Shown here: positions 8,970 through 20,945 of the stretch, piece after piece
Layout: every line of letters begins with the position of its first letter
How positions within the stretch are numbered: position 1 is the first letter of the stretch
Source of the DNA: Zygnema circumcarinatum
Taxonomy: Eukaryota; Streptophyta; Zygnematophyceae; Zygnematales; Zygnemataceae
Direction of reading: 5' to 3'
DNA: 24,575 bases
NCBI GenBank assembly: GCA_037447605.1
Contig: CM074821.1
Coordinates: 1,586,225-1,610,799, forward strand
The notes under the pieces: generated by a model
Database searches by the model: none
The model's input: the letters and a program-made list of their open reading frames with translations, nothing else
Told to the model about the DNA's origin: nothing
Position numbers and translations under genes: made by a program

Positions 8970-9181
8970 CTCAAGATTTTCCATGGCTCGATTCGATTTT
9001 TTCTATGGGTGTGTTGTGGGTTTGTATGGGAAGGCTGATGGAAGGGACAACCGCAGTGTTGGAGGTTTAGGGTCTGGGGGTTTAGGGTTTAGGGTTTAGT
9101 GATGTTGGACGTTGGGTCAAGAGCAATAAGGTAAAGGGGTCTGAAAAAAACCCTTGGTTTTCCCCATTTTTCTAAATTGAT
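8970..9181. other. 3' flank of the Myb/SANT-like gene with plant-type telo-boxes
   Basis: Presumed 3' UTR and spacer. TTTAGGG repeats occur at 9066-9099, the 7-bp plant telomere word, here too short to be more than a telo-box cluster. No clear polyadenylation signal was picked out. Confidence 0.4.
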
Positions 9182-9200
9182 ACTGTGTAAAGAAATTGGT

Positions 9201-9282
<82 letters not shown>
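9201..9282. repeat. (GA)n microsatellite
   Basis: Nearly perfect dinucleotide run of about 40 GA units. It is the expanded counterpart of the short GA tract at 23890-23925. Confidence 0.95.
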
Positions 9283-9283
<1 letters not shown>

Positions 9284-9323
9284 TGAGATCGAGAGAAAGT
9301 CAATCACATAGATTGACCTAATA

Positions 9324-10052
9324 GGGGGAGTCAAACATTGACCATCGCGCACTAAATTCCCGAATTCCTTATACAGTAGACCCTCCCAATATTTTCGCCA
9401 TGGTTTCGGCAAATATTGGGCGAAAATATTGAGTAGCGAAAATATAAGGGTGTCCGTGTTAACAATAGGCGGGCGGTATTAGGTTAGAGTTACTGTTTGT
9501 TCGTACGTATCGTATCGTATCGTACCGTATCGAAGCCCAGAAGAAGAGGAGAGGAGCGAGCGCCTCTTACGGCGGCCCGTGCGGGAAGAGTCGTTGAGCC
9601 CGTAACGGCTAGTACAGCTAGTACGGCTAGTAAGGCTAGTACAGTACGGCTAATACGGCTAGTACGGTTCTTAAGTCTAGTACAGTACGGTCAATACGGC
9701 TAGTACGAATTCGCAAGCCTAGTACAGTTTGACTAGTACGGTCAGTACGGTCAGTAGGGTCAGTAGGCTAACACAGGTTTACCGTACAAAAAAGTGGTTT
9801 TGGCAAAATCAGGGCGAAAATATTGGGTAGCGAAAATAAGAGGGGCGAAAATATTGGGGGGGTCTACTGTACTAAAAGTTAAAGTTTAGTTTTGTGTACT
9901 AAAAGTTAAAGTTTAGTTTTGTGTACGAATTGTAGATCGGGATTCGCGACTCCGCTGTACCCAGCCGTACCGAAATGCGTACCCAGCCTATGCTTAATTT
10001 GCCTTATAGGCTTACTAAATTGATTTGGCGATAGTCAATGTCTGACTCCCTT
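9324..10052 (-). mobile_element. GGGGGAGTC-family element, copy 1, carrying a pogo-like MITE
   Basis: The left terminus GGGGGAGTCAAACATTGACC (9324-9343) pairs with the reverse complement of the right terminus (10052 back to about 10027, AAGGGAGTCAGACATTGACT). TA flanks lie at 9322-9323 and 10053-10054. Inside are the pogo-like MITE (9374-9869) and a 27-bp tandem duplication (9871-9925). Its right arm (9930-10052) is the reverse complement of the left arm of copy 2 (10220-10479), and its short left arm matches the right arm of copy 2, so the two copies lie in opposite orientation. No transposase frame is present. Confidence 0.82.
9374..9869 (+). mobile_element. Pogo/Emigrant-like MITE, intact copy A
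   Basis: A 496-bp element flanked by TA duplications (9372-9373 and 9870-9871). It begins CAGTAGACCCTCCCAATA, and the 26-bp terminal inverted repeats match at 25 of 26 positions (9374-9399 versus 9844-9869). The CAGTAGA-CCTC start with a TA target matches the plant Emigrant/Lemi1 pogo-type MITEs of the Tc1/mariner superfamily. The interior has (CGTAT)n near 9503-9532, AGTACGGCT-type repeats at 9600-9770 and subterminal copies of GGCGAAAATATTGGGTAGCG. It has no coding capacity and would need a pogo transposase supplied in trans. Confidence 0.9.
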
Positions 10053-12179
10053 TATCTGAATTCACGATTTGTAAATGGTATATTTCACCTTCTTGTTTTG
10101 TGTTCTAACACGCCATTTACATGGACTATAGTTTTGTCTCTCTTTGGATTGGCGCTTTTTACTTGTCATTTCATGGAAACTGTACGGTTGTTGAATACAT
10201 GTGCAGAAGTTGGACAATAGGGGGAGTCAAACATTGACCATCGCCAAATCAATTTCGTAAGCCTGTCGGGACCGCCGAGCCTGCCGGAGTTGCGGATCCC
10301 GACCCGGAATTCGTAAACGAGACTTTTGACTTATCGCCAAATCAATTTCGTAAGCTTGCCGGACGAATTAAGCATTGGCTAGGTACAGTACGCATTTTGG
10401 TACGGCTTTGTACGGCGGAGTTGCGGATCCCGACCCGGAATTCGTACATCGAAACTTTGACTTTTAGTACAATACAGTACAGTAGGACCCCGTCATATTT
10501 TCCACCTACATTTGGCAAAAATCGGGCGAAAATATTAGGGGGAGTCAGACTTAGACCAGCGCCAAATCAATTCAGAAAGCCCCCGACCCTAATTCCGCGT
10601 TGTACGGCAGCCCAATTCCGCGAAAAGTGGACGTTCGACAGGCTCGGGCGTCACGAATTCCAGAGAGCAATTATTTTGCCTCCGTATCTCCGGGCCAAGT
10701 CTGACTCCCCCCTTTTCGGCCCCCCGCGCTCCCTCCGCCGCCTGCCGCCCGCCGCCCTCCGTTTTGTCGCTACGCGCGTCACCACCGTGCGAGCGGCGTC
10801 CCGCCGCGGCGCCTCGCGCCCGCCGCCTGCCCGCCTGCTCGCTCGCTGCGAGCTCATATCAGCTCGGGTTTAGGGTTTAGGGCTCCTCCCTCGCCATCGC
10901 CCGAGCTATTCTTGCAGCGGAACGAGCAGAGCGTCCTCTCGCCTCACCCCAGTGAACGGTGAGCGGTGTGCCGTCGACCACGGCAAGAGCGCGATCGGTT
11001 TATGGGGACGACGGCGGACTTGAGCAGCGGTGAGTCCTTGCCCTTGCCCCTGCCTCCCTTACCCTTGCCCCTGCCTCCCGTGCCCTTGCACCTGCCTCCC
11101 TTGCCCTTGCCTCTGCACCTGCCTTCCCTGCCCTTCCCCCTGCCTCCCTTTCCCTTGCCCCTGCCTCCTGTGCTCTTGCACCTGCCCCTGCCTCCCTCGC
11201 CTTTGCTCATGCATCCTTTGTCTCCCTTGGTGCTCTTTTTGCTACTGCTGCTGTTGCTGCTTTTTATGCTGCTGTTGTTGATGTTGCTCCTGCTTCTTAT
11301 GCTGTTGCTTTTTTTGCTCTTGGTTTTTTTGCTGCTGCTGCTGCCTCTTCTTCTTCATCTGCTGTTTCTGCTGTTGTTGTTGTGCTGCTGCCGCTGCTAC
11401 TGCTGTTGATACTGTTTCTGCTGCTACATCTCCTGCTGCTGCAGTTGATGTTGCTGTTGCTTTTTTTGCTCTTGGTTTTTTTGCTGCTGCTGCTGCCTCT
11501 TCTTCTTCATCTGCTGTTTTTGCTGTTGTTGTTGTGCTGCTGCCGCTGCTACTGCTGTTGCTGCTGTTTCTGCTGCTACTGCTGCAGCTCTAGTCGCTTC
11601 TTATCCTGCTGCTACTGCTACAGCTCCTGCTGCTACTGTTGCTACTGTTGCTGCTGTTGTTGCTATTGCTGCTGTTACTGCTGTTGTTGCTGTTGCTGCT
11701 GCTGTTGCTGCTGTTGCTGCTGCTGGTGTTGCTGTTGTTGCTACTGTTGTTCCCGTTGCTGCTCCTGTTGCTGCTTCTTTTTCTGTTGCTATTGCTATTT
11801 GTTGTTACTCTTGCTGCTGCTGCTGCTATTGCTTCTTTTTCTACTGCTGCTGCTGTTTATGCTGCTGCTATTGTTGATGCTGCTGCTGCTTCTTTTTGTG
11901 GTGTTGCTTTTTCTGCTTTTGCTTTTATTGTTACTGCTGCAGCAAAATTTTATTATTTTTTGGATGCTGCATTTGGTATTCTGCATTCTGCATTCCTCAT
12001 TTCGCATTCCTTATTCCGCATTTTGCCTCCCTTGCCCATGCCCTAGCCTCCTTTGCCTTTGCCCCTTGCTGTGTTGCCCTTGCCTCTGTCTTCCCTTCCT
12101 TTTGCTTGTGCCTCCCGTTCCTTCGCTTATGCCATTGTTACGTATATGAGTGTGTGTTATTCCTCCCCCTCCCCATTAA

Positions 12180-12250
12180 GTCAAAGTGGCGGATTGGTTA
12201 TGCAACTGTTGCAAAACAGTTATAAAGGGGTTCAAATCCCCTCTTTGACT
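12180..12250 (+). tRNA. trnC-GCA: tRNA-Cys (anticodon GCA), organelle-like
   Basis: A 71-nt tRNA fold. The acceptor stem GTCAAAG/CTTTGAC is a perfect 7 bp with U73 as discriminator, the identity base of tRNA-Cys. The D arm is weak (GCG/TGC). The anticodon stem AACTG/CAGTT encloses TTGCAAA, giving anticodon GCA. The variable loop is 4 nt. The T arm AGGGG/CCCCT has a TTCAAAT loop. An A-rich acceptor stem starting GTC and a TTCAAAT T loop are unlike plant nuclear tRNA-Cys and suggest an organellar or bacterial-type origin. TGGCGGATTGG and GGTTCAAATCC come close to Pol III A and B boxes. No T-run lies close downstream. It sits inside the triplet-repeat left arm. Confidence 0.82.
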
Positions 12251-12547
12251 TGTAGTGTTTATTCATTCTTCTATTTTTATTTATTTAAAGTTTTTGTCTT
12301 TTTGCTTCATATACCAAACATATGTTGTTATTTTTTCTAGTTGTTTTTATTCTATCTATCCATTCATTATTCTATATATTATTCTATCTGCTTCTGCTGC
12401 TGCTATTGCTGTCGCAGCATGCTTTTTTTTTGCTGTTACATTCTGCATTCCGCATTCCCTATTCGGCATTCCGCATTCCGCATTCTGCATTCTGCCTCCC
12501 TCGCCTCAGTCTACCGCCTCCAGTTCCTTTGCCTATGCTTGTGTTGT

Positions 12548-13114
12548 NNNNNNNNNNNNNNNNNNNNNNNNNNNNNNNNNNNNNNNNNNNNNNNNNNNNN
12601 NNNNNNNNNNNNNNNNNNNNNNNNNNNNNNNNNNNNNNNNNNNNNNNNNNNNNNNNNNNNNNNNNNNNNNNNNNNNNNNNNNNNNNNNNNNNNNNNNNNN
12701 NNNNNNNNNNNNNNNNNNNNNNNNNNNNNNNNNNNNNNNNNNNNNNNNNNNNNNNNNNNNNNNNNNNNNNNNNNNNNNNNNNNNNNNNNNNNNNNNNNNN
12801 NNNNNNNNNNNNNNNNNNNNNNNNNNNNNNNNNNNNNNNNNNNNNNNNNNNNNNNNNNNNNNNNNNNNNNNNNNNNNNNNNNNNNNNNNNNNNNNNNNNN
12901 NNNNNNNNNNNNNNNNNNNNNNNNNNNNNNNNNNNNNNNNNNNNNNNNNNNNNNNNNNNNNNNNNNNNNNNNNNNNNNNNNNNNNNNNNNNNNNNNNNNN
13001 NNNNNNNNNNNNNNNNNNNNNNNNNNNNNNNNNNNNNNNNNNNNNNNNNNNNNNNNNNNNNNNNNNNNNNNNNNNNNNNNNNNNNNNNNNNNNNNNNNNN
13101 NNNNNNNNNNNNNN
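12548..13114. other. Assembly gap (567 N)
   Basis: A run of N of non-round length, so probably an estimated gap size. It falls at the centre of an inverted repeat, where assemblers commonly break. Any reading frame crossing it is meaningless. Confidence 1.
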
Positions 13115-14307
13115 AGGAGGAGCAGGAGTAGGAGTAGGAGCAGCAGCACAGCAACAGCAGCAGCAAAAAAAGAAGCAGAAGCAATAGAAGCAGAAGCAGT
13201 AGAAAAAGCAGCAGCAAAAAAAACAGAAGCAATAAGAGCAACAGCAGAAGCAGAAGCAGCAGCAGCAGCACCAACAGCAACAACAACAGCAGTAGTAGCA
13301 GCAGCACCACCACCAACAGCAACAACAACAGCAGTAGTAGCAGCAGCAGCAGAAAAAAAGCAGCAGCAGTAGCAACAGCAGAAGCAGCAGCAGTAACAAC
13401 AGCAGAAGCAGAAGCAGCAGCCAGCACCAGCAGCAAGAGCAGCAGCAGCAATAGCAGCAGCAGTAGCAGCAGCAGCAGCAGGAGGAACAACGGCAGCACG
13501 AGCAACAGCAGCACAGCAATAGCAACAGCAGCAGAAAAAGAAGCAGCAAAAAAAAAACCAGCAGCAGCAGCAGCAGTAAGAGCAGCAAGGGAGACAAGGG
13601 AGGCATGGGCCAGGGCGAGGGAGGCAGGGGCAGGTGCAAGGGCAAGGACTCACCGCTGCTCAACTCCGCCGTCGTCACTTCGCGTCCTCGCTGACCACTC
13701 TCCCGTGGTGCTCCCGCGGGCGATGGTCAAGGTCTGACTCCCCCTATTGTATTTGGCAAATATAAGGTCCGTGTTACCAATAGGCGAGCGGAATTCTGTT
13801 AGAGTTCATGTAAGTCCGTACGTATCGTATCGCATCATATCGTACCGTATCGTATCGTGACTAACCGCATACAGTACATGAAGCACGCCTTAGCGTTTAC
13901 TGAGGTAGCAAACCAAAAAGTTTCGAGCCCGTAACGGCTACTACAGCTCGTACGGCTAGTACGGATAGTACCGTATCGGGGCGTATCGTATCGTATCGAA
14001 GCCAAGAAGAAGTGGAGAAGAGCGAGAGCCTCTTACGGCGGCTCGTGCGGGGAGAATAGGTGAGTTTTGCGTAAGCCCGTGACGTCTAGTACAGCTAGTA
14101 CGGGAAGTACGGTTAGTACGGTTAGTACGAATAGTACGGCTAACACAAGTTACCGTACAAAAAGGTGGTTTCGGCAAAATCGGGGCGAATTTCTTGGGGA
14201 CGCACTTTTGATGGTGGAAAATATGACGGGGTCCTACTGTACAGTACAGTACTGTATACGAAATTCTGGAATTTAGTACGGCCATGGTCAATGTCTGACT
14301 CCCCCTA

Positions 14308-15060
14308 ATGTGTGCGTTTCATGAAAATGTGTGTACAAACTTGGGATTTGTTTTTGAGCCTGTAGAAGGCCTGCGATTGGCAGAGCTTTGCGATGACGCC
14401 ATGTGGCGTGTGGACCCCCCCCGGATAGTGCTTGGGGGCTTTGTGAACGATCGGCTCCTCGTGGTTCCCCAGATTGTTTTATGTCCATACACTTGACGGG
14501 TCGCCATGGTGAGTTCAATGCCAACTTCCAAACACAGCCCAATGTTGTTGTTGTTCATGAGACACCATGTTCTTGCAACCGCGCGATCAACAAAAAATAA
14601 TCCCTGTTTTTTTTTTAAAGCAAGAAAGAAAAGACCACATGTAATATCCTGTTCAATATGCTTTTGTCTCCTATTTGGAGACGGCACTGCCTTCCTACTT
14701 CTAAGGGGGCACTAATACCCAAACCCTAAATGTTCTTGAACATATGTACAAATGATTTTTCACTGTAAGAAAACTACAAATCTGCCCCTGCCCCCACAAA
14801 CTTTACCCCTATAACTCGACACATGGTAAGAGCACACACCAAACGTGGAAATAAGAACATGCAAACGACCCAACAACAAATCCCATGAATCCCGCCATTC
14901 CTCCCAACCTAAACCCTAAACTTTAAAGGCCCTAACCCTAAAATTGAATTCCTTCCTCTCTAATTTGAGTGACGCCGCAGTTCCGTTCTCCGTTCCTGCG
15001 GCTGCCACGACCTAAAAACACAGAAATGGAAAACACTCGAATGCAAACACGCGAAAGGAG
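14308..15060. other. Intergenic with telo-boxes; weak frames
   Basis: The plus-strand frame 14308-14496, containing FEPVEGLRLAELCDDAMWRV, has protein-like composition but no family match. On the minus strand, 15026 down to about 14922 stays open behind a TTTTTAG acceptor-like site (VVAAAGTENGTAASLKLERK). Both are too weak to call. AAACCCTAAA telo-boxes lie at 14721-14730 and 14911-14920. Confidence 0.3.
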
Positions 15061-15092
15061 ATGGATGCGATTGATCATCCACCCTGCACTCT

Positions 15093-15424
15093 ATGCTACC
15101 TCCTCCCTCCTCCCCTCCCCCTTCCCTCCCTCCCTCCCTCCCTCCTCCCCTCCCCTCTCCTCCCTCTCCTCCCTCCTCCCTCTCCTCCCTCCTCCCTCTC
15201 CTCCTCCCCCTCCCCACCTCCCTCCCTCCCCCTCTCCCTCCCTCCCCCTCTCCCTCCCTCTATCTCTCCCTCCCTCTATCTCTCCCTCCTCTCCCTCCCA
15301 CTATCTCTCCCTCCTCTCCCTCCCTCTCCCTCTTTCCTCTCCCTCCCTCTCCCTCACTCTCCCTCTCCCTCTCTCTCTCCCTCTCCCTCCCCCCTCTGTA
15401 CACGCCCTCCCTCCCTCCCTCCCC
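15093..15424. repeat. CT-rich (CTCCCTCC) low-complexity tract
   Basis: Degenerate CCCTCC/CTCTCC repeat with pyrimidines on the plus strand, producing long Pro/Ser/Leu frames that are not genes. Confidence 0.92.
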
Positions 15425-15434
15425 CCCTGTACGG

Positions 15435-15664
15435 CTATGGCTGCTGCAGCAGCGCGGCAAAGCGTCTGCGCGCGTCCTCTATGGCCTCTTCCTTTCCCGC
15501 GTTTTTGAGGGCCTCCGCGCACCTCTTCAGGGCCTCAGAGCACCTCTCAACCCACTCCAAAACCTCCGGAAAAGCGACGAAAAATTCCGCCGAAATATTT
15601 GTTGTTACCTGTTCTCCAACGACCAGCGAAGAAGAGTTAACTCCATTTCCTTTTCGAGCTGTGC
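15435..15664 (-). CDS. Coding-looking terminal exon, possible 3' exon of the BBD-like gene
   Basis: After an acceptor-like CCATAG (ending at 15665) a minus-strand frame of 75 residues runs to TAG at 15435-15437. It contains VVGEQVTTNISAEFFVAFPE and then EWVERCSEALKRCAEALKNA and EDARRRFAALLQP. The second half is an amphipathic, helix-like sequence with G/C-rich third positions. It needs a phase-1 donor. The last certain exon of the upstream BBD-like gene (16021-16181) contains an internal phase-0 donor-like site (CAG/GTGAGG at 16087/16086), so an unidentified small exon would have to lie between. It may instead belong to an unrelated gene or be a chance frame. Confidence 0.35.
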
Positions 15665-15680
15665 CTATGGTGGGAACTCT

Positions 15681-15699
15681 CTTTTTTTTTTTTTTTTTT
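15681..15699. repeat. Poly-T run
   Basis: About 19 T on the plus strand, equivalent to poly-A on the minus strand. No target duplications were recognised around it, so a retroposon tail is not claimed. Confidence 0.8.
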
Positions 15700-16020
15700 T
15701 TGTATCCCCTATAGAAAAAAAAATGATAGAATTGGTGCGGTGGATTTGGCGGCTCAGGGAGAGGCTCTACAGCTGCAGACAGAGCGATGTGACGAGAGCG
15801 TATCAGAGCCTGCCACCTGTCCCTCTACTTTTAATTTTCAAAGAAACCCTCCTCACTATGTAATTCATCTTCATCGATGTATAGACCACTCAACATCTCG
15901 AATTCTAAGAGCAGGGCAAAAGGGTCGGAACTATTTCAATTGAGCAGAGAGACAGGGACGTCTACTACAACTACTGCTTCATATATTCCATTACCCTTTG
16001 TAAAGTTGTTAACCTTTTAC

Positions 16021-19981
<3,961 letters not shown>

Positions 19982-20160
19982 GGCTGAAATTTATCCGCAA
20001 ATTTTAAAATTTTAATCGAAGTAAATAATTGCTATCCTACGCCGCTTAGAAGAAATTGCAAACCTGCAGAAGAAATTGAAAAGGGCAAAACTGAGCGTCA
20101 GTTTTAAGCGCCATTTGTCCAAGCGATTTTCCGAATCAAAGATCAGTACCCCGTCTCAGG

Positions 20161-20168
20161 ATATATAT
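20161..20168 (-). promoter_or_regulatory. TATA-like box upstream of the BBD-like gene
   Basis: ATATATAT about 180 bp upstream of the ATG at 19981, followed on the minus strand by CCTGAGACGG. Position and composition suit a core promoter with a 5' leader of about 150 nt. No transcript evidence is available. Confidence 0.35.
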
Positions 20169-20404
20169 TGAATACATAATTCAAGTCCACAAAAAGAAAA
20201 TCAATGAATTTAAAAAAATACAAATCCCCAAAAGGGCCCGAATTGAAAAAAAAACTGCAACGGTGTAAAGACGCTCGTATAATTTTCGACTGCTCTATTG
20301 ACTCAGTTAGGCACGCAGTTAAACTGAATGTGGAAGGAGAACATGGAACGCTGCAGCATGTACATGAGCATTCACATTCAAGGACGCGAGGGAAGTGGGA
20401 GGAC

Positions 20405-20945
20405 TGGGGATGGGGAGAGAGCGAGAGAGAGAGGGGCGGGAGAGGCAGGGATAAGGAGAAAGGTGAGGGAGGAGAGAGGTAAGTGACGGAGAAGGAGAGA
20501 CAGGGGGGGGAGAGAGAGAGGGGAGAAAAAAAGGAAGGAGAGGGACGGGGAGAGAAAGGGAGGGAGAACGAGAGGAGGGAGAGAGGGGGGGAAAAGTGAG
20601 GAGGGAAAGAGAGAGAGTGAACTGAAAGTGGGGTGAGGGGAAGGGAATGGGGCGGAGAGCGGAAGGGGAGAGAATGTGAGACTGAAAGGGAAGAGAAGGG
20701 GGAGGCGAAGGGGACAGTAGAGTGAGAATGTAAATAAGAGAGAAGACTGGAAGAGAGAGAGATAAGGGAGTGAGATGGAAAGAGAAGGGAGAGATTGGGG
20801 AAAGAGTGAAAGTTGACAAGGGGGGAAACGGATGCGAGAGAGAGGGATGGAGGGAGGCAAGACAGAGGAAGAAAGACAAGGGGAATGGGGAAGTAGAAGG
20901 GAGGGGAAATGCGGGGGAGAGAGAGGGAGAGCCACAGAGTGTTTA
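20405..20945. repeat. GA-rich low-complexity tract
   Basis: Degenerate GAGAGG/GGGAGA repeat, purine on the plus strand, upstream of the BBD-like gene. Its long open frames are artefacts. Confidence 0.9.

Larger units (their letters stand above)
9182..10219. repeat. Dispersed host repeat, interrupted copy
   Basis: The segment AAATTGGTGAGA...(GA)n at 9193-9323, continued at 10055-10219 (GTAAATGGTATATTTCACCT, ACATGGACTATAG, GAATACATGTGC), matches 23881-24075 with moderate divergence. There the two halves are contiguous. Here they are separated by the transposon at 9324-10052, so 23881-24075 is effectively a related empty site. Confidence 0.75.
11005..13676. repeat. Large inverted repeat of CTG/CTT (left) and CAG/AAG (right) triplet DNA around the gap
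   Basis: The left arm starts GACGACGGCGGACTTGAGCA (about 11007) and continues GCGGTGAGTCCTTGCCCTTG into CCTGCCTCCCT repeats and then hundreds of bases of imperfect CTG/TTG/CTT triplets. The right arm (13115-13676) is the reverse complement in the same order. The left arm has internal duplications: about 11301-11408 repeated at 11453-11560, and GCATTC(C/T)GCATTCC blocks near 11980 and 12440. The poly-Leu, poly-Cys and poly-Ala frames it produces are repeat artefacts. Confidence 0.82.
10538..13744. mobile_element. Segment with GGGGGAGTC ends inserted in MITE copy B
   Basis: The left end GGGGGAGTCAGACTTAGACC (10538) and the reverse complement of the right end (GGGGGAGTCAGACCTTGACC, ending 13744) form imperfect TIRs, with TA on each side (10536-10537 and 13745-13746). 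A third, internal terminus-like sequence (GGGCCAAGTCTGACTCCCCC, 10692-10711) faces the left end. So a 174-bp mini-element (10538-10711) may lie at the left border, with extra DNA beyond it. The interior is GC-rich at 10720-10870, followed by the giant CTG/CAG inverted repeat, the tRNA-Cys and the gap. Whether this moved as one element cannot be decided from the sequence. Confidence 0.6.
10480..14239 (+). mobile_element. Pogo/Emigrant-like MITE copy B, split by an insertion
   Basis: TIRs of 27 bp are perfect: CAGTAGGACCCCGTCATATT... at 10480-10506 and its reverse complement ending at 14239. TA lies on both flanks (10478-10479 and 14240-14241). Its sequence runs 10480-10537, breaks at ...GGGCGAAAATATTA, and resumes at about 13745 with TATTTGGCAAATATAAGG. 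The rest follows copy A in order: CCGTGTTACCAATAGGCG, the (CGTAT)n tract, AGAAGAAG...GCCTCTTACGGCGG, AGTACGG repeats, then ACCGTACAAAAAGGTGG. Removal of 10538-13744 plus one TA would restore a MITE of about 550 bp. Confidence 0.85.
10220..14305 (+). mobile_element. GGGGGAGTC-family element, copy 2 (outer shell of a three-level nest)
   Basis: Starts GGGGGAGTCAAACATTGACC at 10220 and ends with the near reverse complement (GGTCAATGTCTGACTCCCCC at 14286-14305). TA lies on both sides (10218-10219 and 14306-14307). The arms are homologous to copy 1 in opposite orientation. Between the arms lies the split pogo-like MITE copy B (10480-14239), which in turn encloses the segment 10538-13744. An internal near-duplicate of CGGAGTTGCGGATCCCGACC occurs at about 10284 and 10418. 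No transposase frame is seen, though the N gap hides some sequence. Confidence 0.78.

Noticed and set aside
10966-13653. Very long open frames of poly-Leu, poly-Cys, poly-Ala or Ser/Lys across the triplet repeat and the gap
   Set aside because: They are translations of CTG/CAG repeats, open in several frames at once, and some run through N; no domain or start context supports a gene.
15681-15699. Poly-T as the tail of a retroposed sequence
   Set aside because: No flanking target duplications and no source-gene similarity seen.
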